Part shown: piece by piece, positions 51,400 to 59,640 of the stretch
How positions within the stretch are numbered: position 1 is the stretch's first letter
Layout of the letters: every line of letters starts with the position of its first letter
Assembly (NCBI GenBank): GCA_015075175.1
Contig: JABTUV010000001.1
Location: forward strand, 806,001-870,000
From: a bacterium
GTDB taxonomy: Bacteria; Hinthialibacterota; Hinthialibacteria; H5-UNCL2
Length of the DNA: 64,000 bases
Reading direction: 5' to 3'
Translations under genes and position numbers: made by a program
Notes under the pieces: generated by a model
Database searches by the model: none
Seen by the model: only the letters and a program-made list of their open reading frames with translations
Told to the model about the DNA's origin: nothing

Positions 51400-51777
51400 T
51401 TACAACCAGCGTCCTATCGCCCATCCCAGAAACAGCGCCACGATCCCCAGGCCATTCTGCACCAACACGTTGCCGGCGGCCAGCAGGTACTCGGATTCGC
51501 GCAAGAGTTCCCCGGTTTCAAACGCGAACGTGGAGAAGGTCGTGAACGCGCCCATGAACCCGACGAGAACGATGAGCCGCGTCTCGCCGGAAATCACCAA
51601 TCGGTTCTCCGCCAGCATCCAGACGACCCCGAACAGAAAACATCCGAGGACGTTGACGGCGAGCGTCCCCCAGGGGAATCCCGCGCCCGCCCAACGCTGT
51701 ACGATGCCGGACAAGGCAAAGCGCAAGAGCGTCCCCGCCGCCCCGGCCAAGGCTATGGAACCCAACTTCAGGAACAC
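51400..51777 (-). CDS. crcB: Fluoride exporter CrcB (Fluc channel)
   Basis: 125 residues with four transmembrane helices. Signatures: 'LAGAAGTLLRFALSG', 'PWGTLAVNVLGCFLFGVVW' (pore Asn), 'LVGFMGAFTTFSTFAFE' (Phe box, central Na+ site). It forms dual-topology dimers that leak fluoride out of the cell. The start is GTG 51777 with only a weak ribosome-binding site. It is cotranscribed with the DUF190 gene 11 bases downstream. No fluoride riboswitch is visible in the 140 bases upstream. Confidence 0.93.
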   Translation of the reverse strand: MFLKLGSIALAGAAGTLLRFALSGIVQRWAGAGFPWGTLAVNVLGCFLFGVVWMLAENRLVISGETRLIVLVGFMGAFTTFSTFAFETGELLRESEYLLAAGNVLVQNGLGIVALFLGWAIGRWL

Positions 51778-51918
51778 GAGAGTTTCTCACACATAGCCGT
51801 AGCTGCACCCAAACCGACAGCCCTGAGCGGGATCGACGCAAGCGGGTTGAACGATTTCATGGACTTGGCGTCTTCCCTGGCTTCCGGCCATCCGTGTCGA
51901 AGGGCGGCCTTCAACGCG

Positions 51919-52650
51919 TCACGCTCCGTACATTGCGTTTTTCATGTGTCGGCCTCCGTCCACGTACAACACCTGCCCGGTGACGAAGCCGCTCTGTAAC
52001 AGGTAAAGCGCGGCGTCGGTGATCTCCTCCAGGCTCCCCAGGCGTTCATGCAATTGGTATGGCGCCGCTTTCCAGAAGGAATCATCCTCGCCCGGCGGGG
52101 GCAGGATCAAACCAGCGCAATCGCGTTGACGGTGATGGCCGGCGCCAACTCGACCGCCAACATGCGCGTGAGGGCGAAGCATCCGCTTGGAGAGATGATA
52201 GGCGACATGGCCGGCGTCGTAGTCGATCATGCGGCTGTCCAGAAGGTTGAGGATGCGTCCCGGCCGGCCCTGGGCGCCAGCGCCCGCGACAGCACCAGCG
52301 GGCCGTAAGCGTTCACGGACGGGTTCTCAATCAGGTCTTCTGGAAGTCCGAGCCGAGACTTGGGATAGATGGAGGCGGAGTTGACCAGTACGTCCACGGC
52401 GCCAGCCAGTTCGATGGCGCTGCGCAGGGGCCGAGGGCGGCGTCGGCGTCAGAGATCGGCGGAAGCGTCCAGGCGTGCCGACCGACTGCGTGATGGCGTC
52501 GCCACTTCCTTTGCTTCGGGCGGGACTCATGGTGGTGCACCACCACGTGCGCGCCGGCGTCCGCCAAGGCCAGCGCCAGCGCGCGATGCGCTTGCCTGCG
52601 CCCGTCACCAGCGCTACCCGTCCCGCAAGGGAGAACTTCTCCGATCGCAT
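51919..52650 (-). pseudogene. Frame-disrupted short-chain dehydrogenase/reductase (pteridine reductase-like)
   Basis: ATG 52650 gives 'MRSEKFSLAGRVALVTGAGK' with the Rossmann TGAGKRI motif, then in other frames 'ALALALADAGAHVVVHHHES', 'LIENPSVNAYGPLVLSRAL', the active-site YxxxK in 'MIDYDAGHVAYHLSKRML', and the clean end 'LGSLEEITDAALYLLQSGFV', 'TGQVLYVDGGRHM'. Five or more frame changes are needed. The GKRI-variant of the cofactor motif and YHLSK are like FolM/PTR1-type pteridine reductases. With this many lesions it may be a real pseudogene or a low-quality stretch. Confidence 0.65.
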
Positions 52651-52776
52651 CGTCCCTTTCCCGCCTGGTATGCGGCAAGGCTAACGTCCCCGCGGCGATT
52701 TTTACAGAGGAATGTGCTATGTTGGCGAGGCGGTGGTGGGTTACACCCACCCTACGTCGCTTGGGAGGGATTGCGC

Positions 52777-53178
52777 ATGAAACGCTATGACGTTTCCACT
52801 CATGCCCACCAGGAGCTGGTGGATGTGACCGACAGGGTCCGCCGGGCCGTACAGGAATCGGGCGTCTCCGAGGGAATCTGCGTGGTGTTCGTCCCCCATA
52901 CCACGGCCGGCGTGACCATCAATGAAAACGCCGACCCGGACGTGGGGCGCGATCTACTCACGGCTCTGGAACGTGCGGTCCCCTGGAAGGGCGACTATCG
53001 CCACGGGGAGGGCAACAGCGCGGCCCACGTGCGCGCCAGCCTGGTCGGCAGTTCGTGCCACGTGATCGTTTCCGGCGGCGACTTGGAGTTGGGGACCTGG
53101 CAGGGCATCTACTTCGCCGAGTTTGACGGCCCGCGGCGCCGGCAACTGTGGGTGCAGGTATTGGAGCGCGCTTCGTGA
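52777..53178 (+). CDS. yjbQ: YjbQ/UPF0047 family protein
   Basis: 133 residues from ATG 52777 (GGGAGGG upstream). 'VDVTDRVRRAVQESGVSEGI', 'CVVFVPHTTAGVTINENADP', 'RHGEGNSAAHVRASLVGSS' and 'LELGTWQGIYFAEFDGPRRR' contain the conserved His/Asp/Glu cluster of the family. Some members can complement thiamine phosphate synthase mutants, but the normal role is unknown. The stop overlaps the possible GTG start of the kinase gene. Confidence 0.9.
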   Translation: MKRYDVSTHAHQELVDVTDRVRRAVQESGVSEGICVVFVPHTTAGVTINENADPDVGRDLLTALERAVPWKGDYRHGEGNSAAHVRASLVGSSCHVIVSGGDLELGTWQGIYFAEFDGPRRRQLWVQVLERAS

Positions 53179-53180
53179 CC

Positions 53181-55020
53181 ATGGCCGTGCGTTCGCGTGA
53201 AGAGCGCCTGGAGGCGCTCATCGCCATCGGCCGCAAGCTGGCCGCCGAACTGGAGCCGGACGGCTTGCTCCACTCCATCGTCGAGAGCGCGACCCAGCTT
53301 CTGGGCGCGACCAGCGGCTCCCTGATGACGCTCTCTCCCACCGACGGCGTTACGCTGGACATCCGCGTGGCGGTCGGGTTTAACACCGAGAAATGGAAGG
53401 CGCTCAAGCTGCGCCGCGGCCAGGGCATCACCGGCTGGGTCGCCGAGATAGGCCAGCCGCTGCTCGTGCCCGACGTGTCCCAGGACGCGCGATACTATCC
53501 GCTGGACGCCTCCATCCACAGCGAGCTGGCCGTGCCGCTCATTCTGGGAGGGCGGGTGATCGGGGTGCTGAACGTGGACAGCACGCGCCTGTCGGCCTTC
53601 CAGGAGGAGGACGTCGAACTGTTGTCCGCACTGGCGGCGCACTCGGCGGCGGTGTTGCGCAACGCCGAACTTTACCAGGAGAGCCGCAACCACGCGCGCA
53701 TGTTGCGTGCCCTCCTGTCGATTTCCGGCAGCCTCACTTCCAGCCTGGAGCGCGAGGAGATTCTTAACACCGTCGTGGCTCGCACTACGCAACTGATGCG
53801 CGTGAAGATGTGCGCGTTGTTTCTTCTGGACGAGTCGGGGACGGCCCTCTATCCCGAGACCGCCTACGGATGCAGCCCGCGCTACCTGGAGTCGCGCGCG
53901 CTGTCCTTGGAGAACTCGCTTCTGGGTCAGGCGGCGCGGGAGCGGCGGCCCGTGCTCTCGCTCAACGTGCGCACCGATCCTCGCTATCATCAGCCCGACT
54001 TGGCGCGCGAGGAGGGGCTCTATTCGCTGCTGGCCGCGCCCATGGTTTTTCAGGGGAAGCTTTTGGGCGTCTTGTGCGTCTATTCCGCGCATCCGCACGT
54101 CTTCACGCAGTCGGAGGAGGAGATTCTATGCACGCTGGCGGACCTCTCGTCGGCGGCGCTGGCCAACGCCCGCCTGCATCGGCAGGTGGTCGAGGCGGAG
54201 GAGCAGCGCGTGCGCCTGGAGAAACTTTCCGCGCTCGGCGAAGTCGCCGCCGGGCTGGCGCATGAAATCAGGAACCCGCTGGCGGTGATGAAAATGCTCC
54301 TGCATGGGTTGTCCTCGGAAGCGCCGCCGGGCAGCTCTCAATCCGAAGACCTGGAGATTCTCTCCTCGAAGGTGGCCGAGATCAGCGGCGTCGTCAACCA
54401 ACTGCTGCTTTTGGCGCGGCCCGTGCCGCTGGAGCGCCATCCCTTGCAGCTTTCCGAGTTGGTGCAGGAGACGCTGGGGCTGGTACGTCATCGCCTGCGT
54501 GAAAATCACATCGAGTTGGAGACCGAGCTGGCGGAAGGTCCGCCCGTGGTCGGCGACAAGGGGCGGCTGTCGCAGCTCCTGCTCAATCTGATTCTCAATT
54601 CGTGCGACGCCATGCCGCACGGCGGCCGCTTGTGCGTGAGATTGAGTTATACGGAGTGCGGCGTCCCCCTCACTAACCCTCTCCCTCAGGGAGGACGTTC
54701 ACCTCTCCGGGAGAGGTCGGCGCCAAGCGCCGGGCGGGGAGGATGCTGAAACCGGCCCGCTCCCGCCGCGGCAGCAATCTGCCGCACTCCACACGGCGGG
54801 CGAAGCGGTTCTTCTCATCGAGGACACCGGCCAGGGCATCGGCGTCGAGGTCCTGACGCGCCTTTTCGAGCCGTTTACCACTTCCAAACCCAACGGCATG
54901 GGCCTGGGGCTGTCGATCGCCAAGCGCATCGTGGAGGAGCACGGCGGCCGCCTCCTCCCGCACAACCATCCCGGCGTGGGGTTGACGATGGAGATCAGAC
55001 TACCGGTCAACACATCGTAG
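53181..55020 (+). CDS. GAF-GAF sensor histidine kinase interrupted by a repeat insertion
   Basis: ATG 53181 (or GTG 53175, overlapping the yjbQ stop). Two GAF domains (~25-165 and ~185-335) sense an intracellular signal; there is no transmembrane segment, so the protein is cytoplasmic. The dimerisation/phosphoacceptor helix has His361 in 'GLAHEIRNPLAVMKMLLHGL', and the N-box is 'LLNLILNSCDAMPHGG'. At about 54650 the gene is entered by ~140 bases of repeat sequence that end the frame at 54749. The ATP-binding remainder 'AVLLIEDTGQGIGVEVLTRL', 'FEPFTTSKPNGMGLGLSIAK' continues in frame 1 to TAG 55018-55020. Frame 1 is open through the whole insertion, so one lost base could explain the break. 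Confidence 0.82.
54652..54797. mobile_element. Composite repeat inserted in the histidine kinase gene
   Basis: It is bounded by GGAGTGCGGC at the left and GCCGCACTCC at the right. It contains the CACTAACCCTCTCCCTCAGG / CCTCTCCGGGAGAGG module and a GCGGCAGCAATCTGCCGCAC hairpin, both of which are dispersed elsewhere in the window. It lies between the N-box and G1-box codons. Confidence 0.75.
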
Positions 55021-55080
55021 TTGCACAGCGTGCTGCGCCGGCGTTCAAAGTCCACGCGCCGGCAAGGATGCCGGCGGTAC
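55018..55080. repeat. GTAGTTGCACAGCGTGCTGC repeat with GCCGGC hairpin
   Basis: Its first triplet is the TAG of the kinase gene. GCGCCGGCAAGGATGCCGGC then links it to the second family. Confidence 0.65.
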
Positions 55081-55085
55081 GGACT

Positions 55086-55268
55086 TCACACCACCTGGTC
55101 GAACCGATGTCCCGGCTCCGGCGGGCGCGTAAAGGGATGTGCGGCAGGCTTTTCCTCCGGGCGGGGCGGCTCCTCCTCCATCGGGAAGGGGCGCTGCTTC
55201 TTCTTGTGGTGTAACGTATTGAACACCGCGACGCCTTCACGTACGCGGTCGATGTCGGTCTCGAACAT
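55086..55268 (-). CDS. Small hypothetical protein
   Basis: 60 residues from ATG 55268, with AGGAGGAGC about ten bases upstream, starting 'MFETDIDRVREGVAVFNTLH' and followed by a basic patch and a Pro/Glu/Arg-rich tail ('MEEEPPRPEEKPAAH'). It has no membrane segment, and I recognise no family. The good ribosome-binding site and acidic/proline character support a real gene. It is divergent from the J-domain gene. Confidence 0.5.
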   Translation of the reverse strand: MFETDIDRVREGVAVFNTLHHKKKQRPFPMEEEPPRPEEKPAAHPFTRPPEPGHRFDQVV

Positions 55269-55379
55269 GCCCCCAGCTCCTCCTTTCCCATCCAGGTTAT
55301 CGACCTGGGTAGGGGCGGTATTGAGTCGCGCCTGCATGCGAGATCTCGGTCGGAGCACATATTTTTCTTATAATCGTTC

Positions 55380-55408
55380 TTGACAACTGGGGTTATCGAC
55401 AATAAATT
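55380..55408 (+). promoter_or_regulatory. Sigma-70 promoter of the J-domain gene
   Basis: TTGACA (55380-55385), 17-base spacer, TAAATT (55403-55408), 35 bases before GTG 55443. Confidence 0.78.
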
Positions 55409-55442
55409 AGAATCGCCCTCAAGCCATTCCCGGGGCGGTTCG

Positions 55443-56108
55443 GTGCAGACGACAGAATACCATCGCATCTTGGAACTGCCGGTCGATGCCGACCCGCCGG
55501 CCATCCGCGCCGCCTTCCGCCGGGCGGTCAAGCAGGTTCATCCAGACGTTCGACCCGGTAACGGCGCGGACAGCCGGGAACTCGACTCGATTCTACGCGC
55601 CTACCAGGCTTTGATGCGCGAGGCGCCGCCGGTCCTGCGCGCGCCTGTACCGCACCGCCCGACGTCTGACCCGGTGGAGGCGGCGGCGCGCACGTTCCTG
55701 GCCCCGATGCCGCGCTGGGAGGGCGACTTGGAGCGTCAACTGGACGCCCTGCCGCTGTCCGAGCTGGCGCACTGCCTCTCCACGTGGCTGGACCGGCATG
55801 GCCGCTGCGCGGCGGCGCGAGCCTTGGCCCGCCGGCGCCAGGCCGGCGCCATGCGACTCCTGCTCGTGGCCCTGGACCAGGAAGTGGACCGATCCGTCAA
55901 AGTGGAGATGATCCGCGCGCTGGGGCGCTCCGGCGACCGTCGCGCCATTTTTCGCCTGGCGGGACTTTTGGACGACCCCGATCCGCGGATTGCGCGGGCC
56001 GCGCGCCTGGCGGTGGAACGGCTGGACGCTTTCCACGCGCGCCACGCCACCTTTTCGCCCCACAGCCCCCACTGGCTGCGCCGCCTTGTTGCCTGGCTGC
56101 GCCTGTAG
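55443..56108 (+). CDS. J-domain protein with HEAT-like C-terminus
   Basis: 221 residues from GTG 55443, the first start after the promoter. An N-terminal J domain has 'EYHRILELPVDADPPAIRAA' and the HPD motif in 'FRRAVKQVHPDVRPG', so it can stimulate a DnaK-type ATPase. The C-terminal ~90 residues form two HEAT-type repeats ('KVEMIRALGRSGDRRAIFRL', 'AGLLDDPDPRIARAARLAVE'), suggesting a client- or partner-binding module. It lacks the Gly/Phe and zinc-finger parts of DnaJ. TAG is the start of a palindromic repeat. Confidence 0.82.
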   Translation: MQTTEYHRILELPVDADPPAIRAAFRRAVKQVHPDVRPGNGADSRELDSILRAYQALMREAPPVLRAPVPHRPTSDPVEAAARTFLAPMPRWEGDLERQLDALPLSELAHCLSTWLDRHGRCAAARALARRRQAGAMRLLLVALDQEVDRSVKVEMIRALGRSGDRRAIFRLAGLLDDPDPRIARAARLAVERLDAFHARHATFSPHSPHWLRRLVAWLRL

Positions 56109-56173
56109 GGTGCGCACCGCGCACCATCCCCGCGGGAAAGCGGTGGGCCGTAGGTGCGCGGTGCGCACCCTAC
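56105..56173. repeat. 69-bp palindrome with perfect 21-bp arms between convergent stops
   Basis: GTAGGGTGCGCACCGCGCAC(C) at 56105-56125 is inverted exactly at 56153-56173. The TAG of the J-domain gene (56106-56108) and the TAG of the glycosyltransferase (56172-56170) are in its two arms. The same arm is tandemly expanded at 50877-50985. Confidence 0.88.
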
Positions 56174-57570
56174 CGGCCCAGGAGGCGCTCCAAGAAGCCC
56201 TTGGGGCGGGCGCGCGGCGGCAGTTCCAGTGATCCTCCGGCCGTGCCCGGTTCCAGAAACATGTCCAGCGCCTCGTCCAGCGGCGTCGGTTCGCGGGAGG
56301 CGGCCGGCTCATGGTCGGGCGCGTAGCTGGGGTGCTCCGCCCAAGTCAACAGCGCCCGCGTCGTCGCCTCGAAACTGAAGTTCTTGAAGGCATACTCCTT
56401 CCCCACCATTCCCACACGCCGGCATCGTTCCCGGTTCTCCGACAAGTCTGCCAGCATGTCGGCGATTCCCGCCGGATCGCGCAAAGGCAGCGCAAACGCC
56501 GCGCCCGCATCCACCAGTTCGCGGCTGATCTCCGTGGTCACGGTCGTCGCAACCGGCAGGCCCGCCGCCATCCACGAGAGGAAGCGGTTCCGCGCCCCCA
56601 GCTCCGATTCATACACCGGCAAGTCCACGTTGATCCCCACGTCCGCCTCCAGATAGGTATTGTGCAGGTCGGAATAGGGAATCCAACCCAGCATCTGAAA
56701 ACGATCTTTGAAGCGGCTCGTTTCGATCTTGCGTTGAAAGCGCAAATATCCGTCGGTGTGGTGGCCGGAGAGTCCGCCGCCGGTAGCGGCGAAGACCAGC
56801 CGCGGACTGCGCTCCATCGCCAGTTCCAGCGCGGCAAACAGGCTGTCTACATCGACCCAGGTGTTGAACCCCCCGCTCCATAGCACCACAAAGTCCAGCG
56901 GACCGACGACCACTCCCCGCAAGACGTCGGCGTCGTGCACGAACTCCTGCCGGGCGTCGATGCCGTTGGGGATGACGTGCACGAGCTCGTAGCCCAGTGT
57001 GTTGCGGTTCAGGCGCCCCATCATCGCCAGTTGTCCAATGACGGCCAGGCGCTGGCGGGCGGAGACGGTGGAAAATACATCCCCGTGCCGCAGCATCCGG
57101 CCCGTATGACGCAGGAAGAAGTCCAGCTCCGCATCGCTGGTAAAGGGCAGCTTGGCCTGCACTTCGGTCATGATGTCGCCGTTCAAGTCGAACCAGGTGG
57201 GCAGGTCCAGGTCCAACTGGAGCGCCAGCATGGAGGCGATGGGCGAGCCGGCGGAGACGACCGCGTCGGGGCCGAACTCCTCGATTTTCGGCTCCAACTG
57301 CCGCGCCAGCGCGGGCAGGCGCTCGGGCAACGGCTCGGGAATGGGTAAATGGAACAACGCGCCGTAACACTCCGGCGGATGGGTGTACTTCACTTCGGGC
57401 GTGGTATGCACGCCGAACTCGCCGGAGACGAGAAACACCTCGTGCCCGGCCCGCAGGAGGGGCAGCGCCAACTGCCAGGTCCCAGTACCGATGCCGGACA
57501 CGTAATCGTTTTCGTAAAAGGGCAGCGGACCCACGCCCAGAAGGAGAATCTTGCTCAAGCTCTTCCCCAA
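56170..57570 (-). CDS. GT-B glycosyltransferase (GT4-like)
   Basis: 466 residues. N-terminal Rossmann part: 'ILLLGVGPLPFYENDYVSGI', 'GTWQLALPLLRAGHEVFLVS'. C-terminal donor-binding part: 'LDFVVLWSGGFNTWVDVDSL', 'FQMLGWIPYSDLHNTYLEAD' and 'VGINVDLPVYESELGARNRF' with the ExxE-like donor motif, then 'MAAGLPVATTVTTEISRELV'. It probably transfers an activated sugar to a cell-surface or lipid acceptor; substrates cannot be read from the sequence. The start is a TTG at 57570 (or TTG 57558, which has GGGGAAG upstream). It ends in an Arg/Pro-rich tail. No sugar-pathway neighbours. Confidence 0.82.
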   Translation of the reverse strand: MGKSLSKILLLGVGPLPFYENDYVSGIGTGTWQLALPLLRAGHEVFLVSGEFGVHTTPEVKYTHPPECYGALFHLPIPEPLPERLPALARQLEPKIEEFGPDAVVSAGSPIASMLALQLDLDLPTWFDLNGDIMTEVQAKLPFTSDAELDFFLRHTGRMLRHGDVFSTVSARQRLAVIGQLAMMGRLNRNTLGYELVHVIPNGIDARQEFVHDADVLRGVVVGPLDFVVLWSGGFNTWVDVDSLFAALELAMERSPRLVFAATGGGLSGHHTDGYLRFQRKIETSRFKDRFQMLGWIPYSDLHNTYLEADVGINVDLPVYESELGARNRFLSWMAAGLPVATTVTTEISRELVDAGAAFALPLRDPAGIADMLADLSENRERCRRVGMVGKEYAFKNFSFEATTRALLTWAEHPSYAPDHEPAASREPTPLDEALDMFLEPGTAGGSLELPPRARPKGFLERLLGR

Positions 57571-57678
57571 GCCGTCGGAATGCGCTAGAGTCTACCATGC
57601 GGGAGTGAGGTGTCAACACGAGCCGGGGAATCCCTTGCCTGCCGCATCTGCCATCCGCGCGCGTGGGCTGTCTAGCCT

Positions 57679-57809
57679 GTAGTTGCGCAGCGTGCTGCGT
57701 CGCCAGAACGTAGTTGCGCAGCGTGCTGCGCTTCCACGTTTCAAACCTGCCGCATTTACATCGGCGCAGCGGGCTGCCCGTGGGGAAGCGCAGCGTGCCG
57801 CGCAACTAC
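57679..57809. repeat. Cluster of GTAGTTGCGCAGCG repeats in both orientations
   Basis: Direct copies at 57679-57699 and 57710-57730, a partial at ~57764, and an inverted copy CGCAGCGTGCCGCGCAACTAC ending at 57809. The cluster lies between the glycosyltransferase and xylB genes, which are divergent. Confidence 0.8.
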
Positions 57810-57837
57810 GGGAGGCGGTGACGCAGGAGGGTTGACC

Positions 57838-59382
57838 ATGCGTTATCTGGTCGGATTGGACGTGGGGACCACGGGGGCCAAGGCGGCTCTGTACGACGAG
57901 ACGGGCCGGCGCGTGGCCGCCTCGACCAGCGAGTATCCGCTGGTCACGCCGCGGCCCGGCTGGTCGGAACAGGATCCGCAGGCGTGGTGGGAGGGGACGC
58001 TTGCCGCGCTGGAGGCGGTGGTCGCCGAAGCCGGCGTCTCGCCCCAGGCGATCGCCGGGCTGGGACTCTCCGGCCAGATGCACGGCAGTGTCTTTCTGGA
58101 CGCCGAAGGCGCTCCGGTGCGCCCGGCCATCCTGTGGAACGACAGTCGTACCGCTCGCCAATGCGACGAGATCGCGCAGCGCCTGGGGTTGGAGATTCTC
58201 ACCTCAGTCACGTGCAATCCACCCCTGACCGGTTTCACCGCGCCCAAGGTGCTGTGGCTGCGCGAGCATGAACCGCAAAACTATCGGCGCGTGGCGCATC
58301 TCGTCCTGCCCAAGGACTACATTCGCTTCAAGTTGACGGGGACGCTGGCGGCCGACCCCAGCGACGCGGCGGGCACGCTGCTCTTTGACGTGCCGCACGG
58401 CGAGTGGAGCCGCGAGGTTTTGCAGCGGCTGGAGATTCCGGTCAGCTGGATGCCGCCGGTCGTCGCCAGCGGTGCGCCGGCGGGCGAATTGCGCCCCGAG
58501 GTCGCCAAGCGCCTTGGGCTGCCCGCGCATATCCCCGTGGCGGCGGGGGGGGCCGACAACGCCTGCGCCGCCGTCGGCAGCGGCGCCGTGCGCGAAGGCC
58601 AGGGCATCGTCAGCCTGGGTACCTCGGGTACCATCGTCGCCCCTATGGCCAGTCCCGTCATGGACCCCAAACAGCGCGTGCACACCTTCAACCACGCCGT
58701 GGACCGGCTCTGGTACCTCATGGGCGTGGTGCTTTCGGCGGGACTTTGCCTGCGCTGGGTGCGCGATGAGCTGGCCCGTGACGTGGTCGCCAAGGCCCGC
58801 GAGCAGGGCCGCGACGCCTACGATCTCTTGACTGAGCTGGCCGCGGAGGCCCCGCCCGGATGCGAGGGACTGGTCTTCCTGCCCTATCTCATGGGCGAGC
58901 GCTCACCCCACAAGAATCCCGACGCCCGCGGCATGTTCTTCGGCCTGACCTACCGCCACCGCCGCGCCCATCTCATTCGTGCCGTCCTGGAAGGGGTCAG
59001 TTTCGCCCTACGCGACAGTGTCGAGATCATCCGGGGCCTGGGTGTGCGCTTCAAGCATCTGCGGGCCACGGGCGGTGGGGGCAGGAGTCTCTTCTGGCGG
59101 CAGATGCTGGCGGACGTGTTCAACGTGCCGATCGCGCGCCTTAACCAGGAGGAGGGCGCCTGCCTGGGCGCGGCCCTCATGGGCGGCGTGGCGGCGGGCG
59201 TCTACGTCTCCCTGCCCGCCGCCGCCGAGTCCGTCATCAACGTCGTCGAAGTGACCGACCCCAATGAACCGGAACTCTACGAGGAGCCGTATCGCCTCTT
59301 CCGCGCCCTGTATCCGGCGACGGTCGGCCTCCTGCCGGGGGCCACGGTAGGGACGGGTCTCTCGCTGTCCTCGACGGGTTGA
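57838..59382 (+). CDS. xylB: Xylulokinase (FGGY family)
   Basis: It phosphorylates D-xylulose at O5 to feed the pentose phosphate pathway. 514 residues from ATG 57838 (AGGAGG seven bases upstream). FGGY landmarks: 'YLVGLDVGTTGAKAALYDE' (phosphate 1), 'GLGLSGQMHGSVFLDAEG' (substrate region typical of XylB), 'PAILWNDSRTARQCDEI', 'VPVAAGGADNACAAVGSG'-type 'VAAGGADNACAAVGSGAV', and 'GIVSLGTSGTI'. Complete and intact. There is no xylose isomerase or transporter nearby. Confidence 0.93.
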   Translation: MRYLVGLDVGTTGAKAALYDETGRRVAASTSEYPLVTPRPGWSEQDPQAWWEGTLAALEAVVAEAGVSPQAIAGLGLSGQMHGSVFLDAEGAPVRPAILWNDSRTARQCDEIAQRLGLEILTSVTCNPPLTGFTAPKVLWLREHEPQNYRRVAHLVLPKDYIRFKLTGTLAADPSDAAGTLLFDVPHGEWSREVLQRLEIPVSWMPPVVASGAPAGELRPEVAKRLGLPAHIPVAAGGADNACAAVGSGAVREGQGIVSLGTSGTIVAPMASPVMDPKQRVHTFNHAVDRLWYLMGVVLSAGLCLRWVRDELARDVVAKAREQGRDAYDLLTELAAEAPPGCEGLVFLPYLMGERSPHKNPDARGMFFGLTYRHRRAHLIRAVLEGVSFALRDSVEIIRGLGVRFKHLRATGGGGRSLFWRQMLADVFNVPIARLNQEEGACLGAALMGGVAAGVYVSLPAAAESVINVVEVTDPNEPELYEEPYRLFRALYPATVGLLPGATVGTGLSLSSTG

Positions 59383-59640
59383 GAGCGCCCGGCGTTGTTC
59401 TCACGGGTGCCACCCTTTTGTATTCAAGAGGGTGGACGGGAGTCCGGGAGAGTACCCTTTAGAGTACTATGGGGTGGCGCCCCGGTGGTACCCGTTGATG
59501 ATCCGCCTGCCAGAATTGCCTAACCTGCCTGACAATTCCGTTGAGCGGTCCCGTGGGCTATGCTAGGGTCGCCGTCTCGACGTTTTTCGCCATCTCCGAT
59601 GGTCACCCTAACATATTCACAAGACGGGAGTTACTCAATC

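Noticed and set aside
51778-51918. Fluoride riboswitch before crcB
   Set aside because: The conserved core of the crcB motif is not present in the 140 bases upstream.
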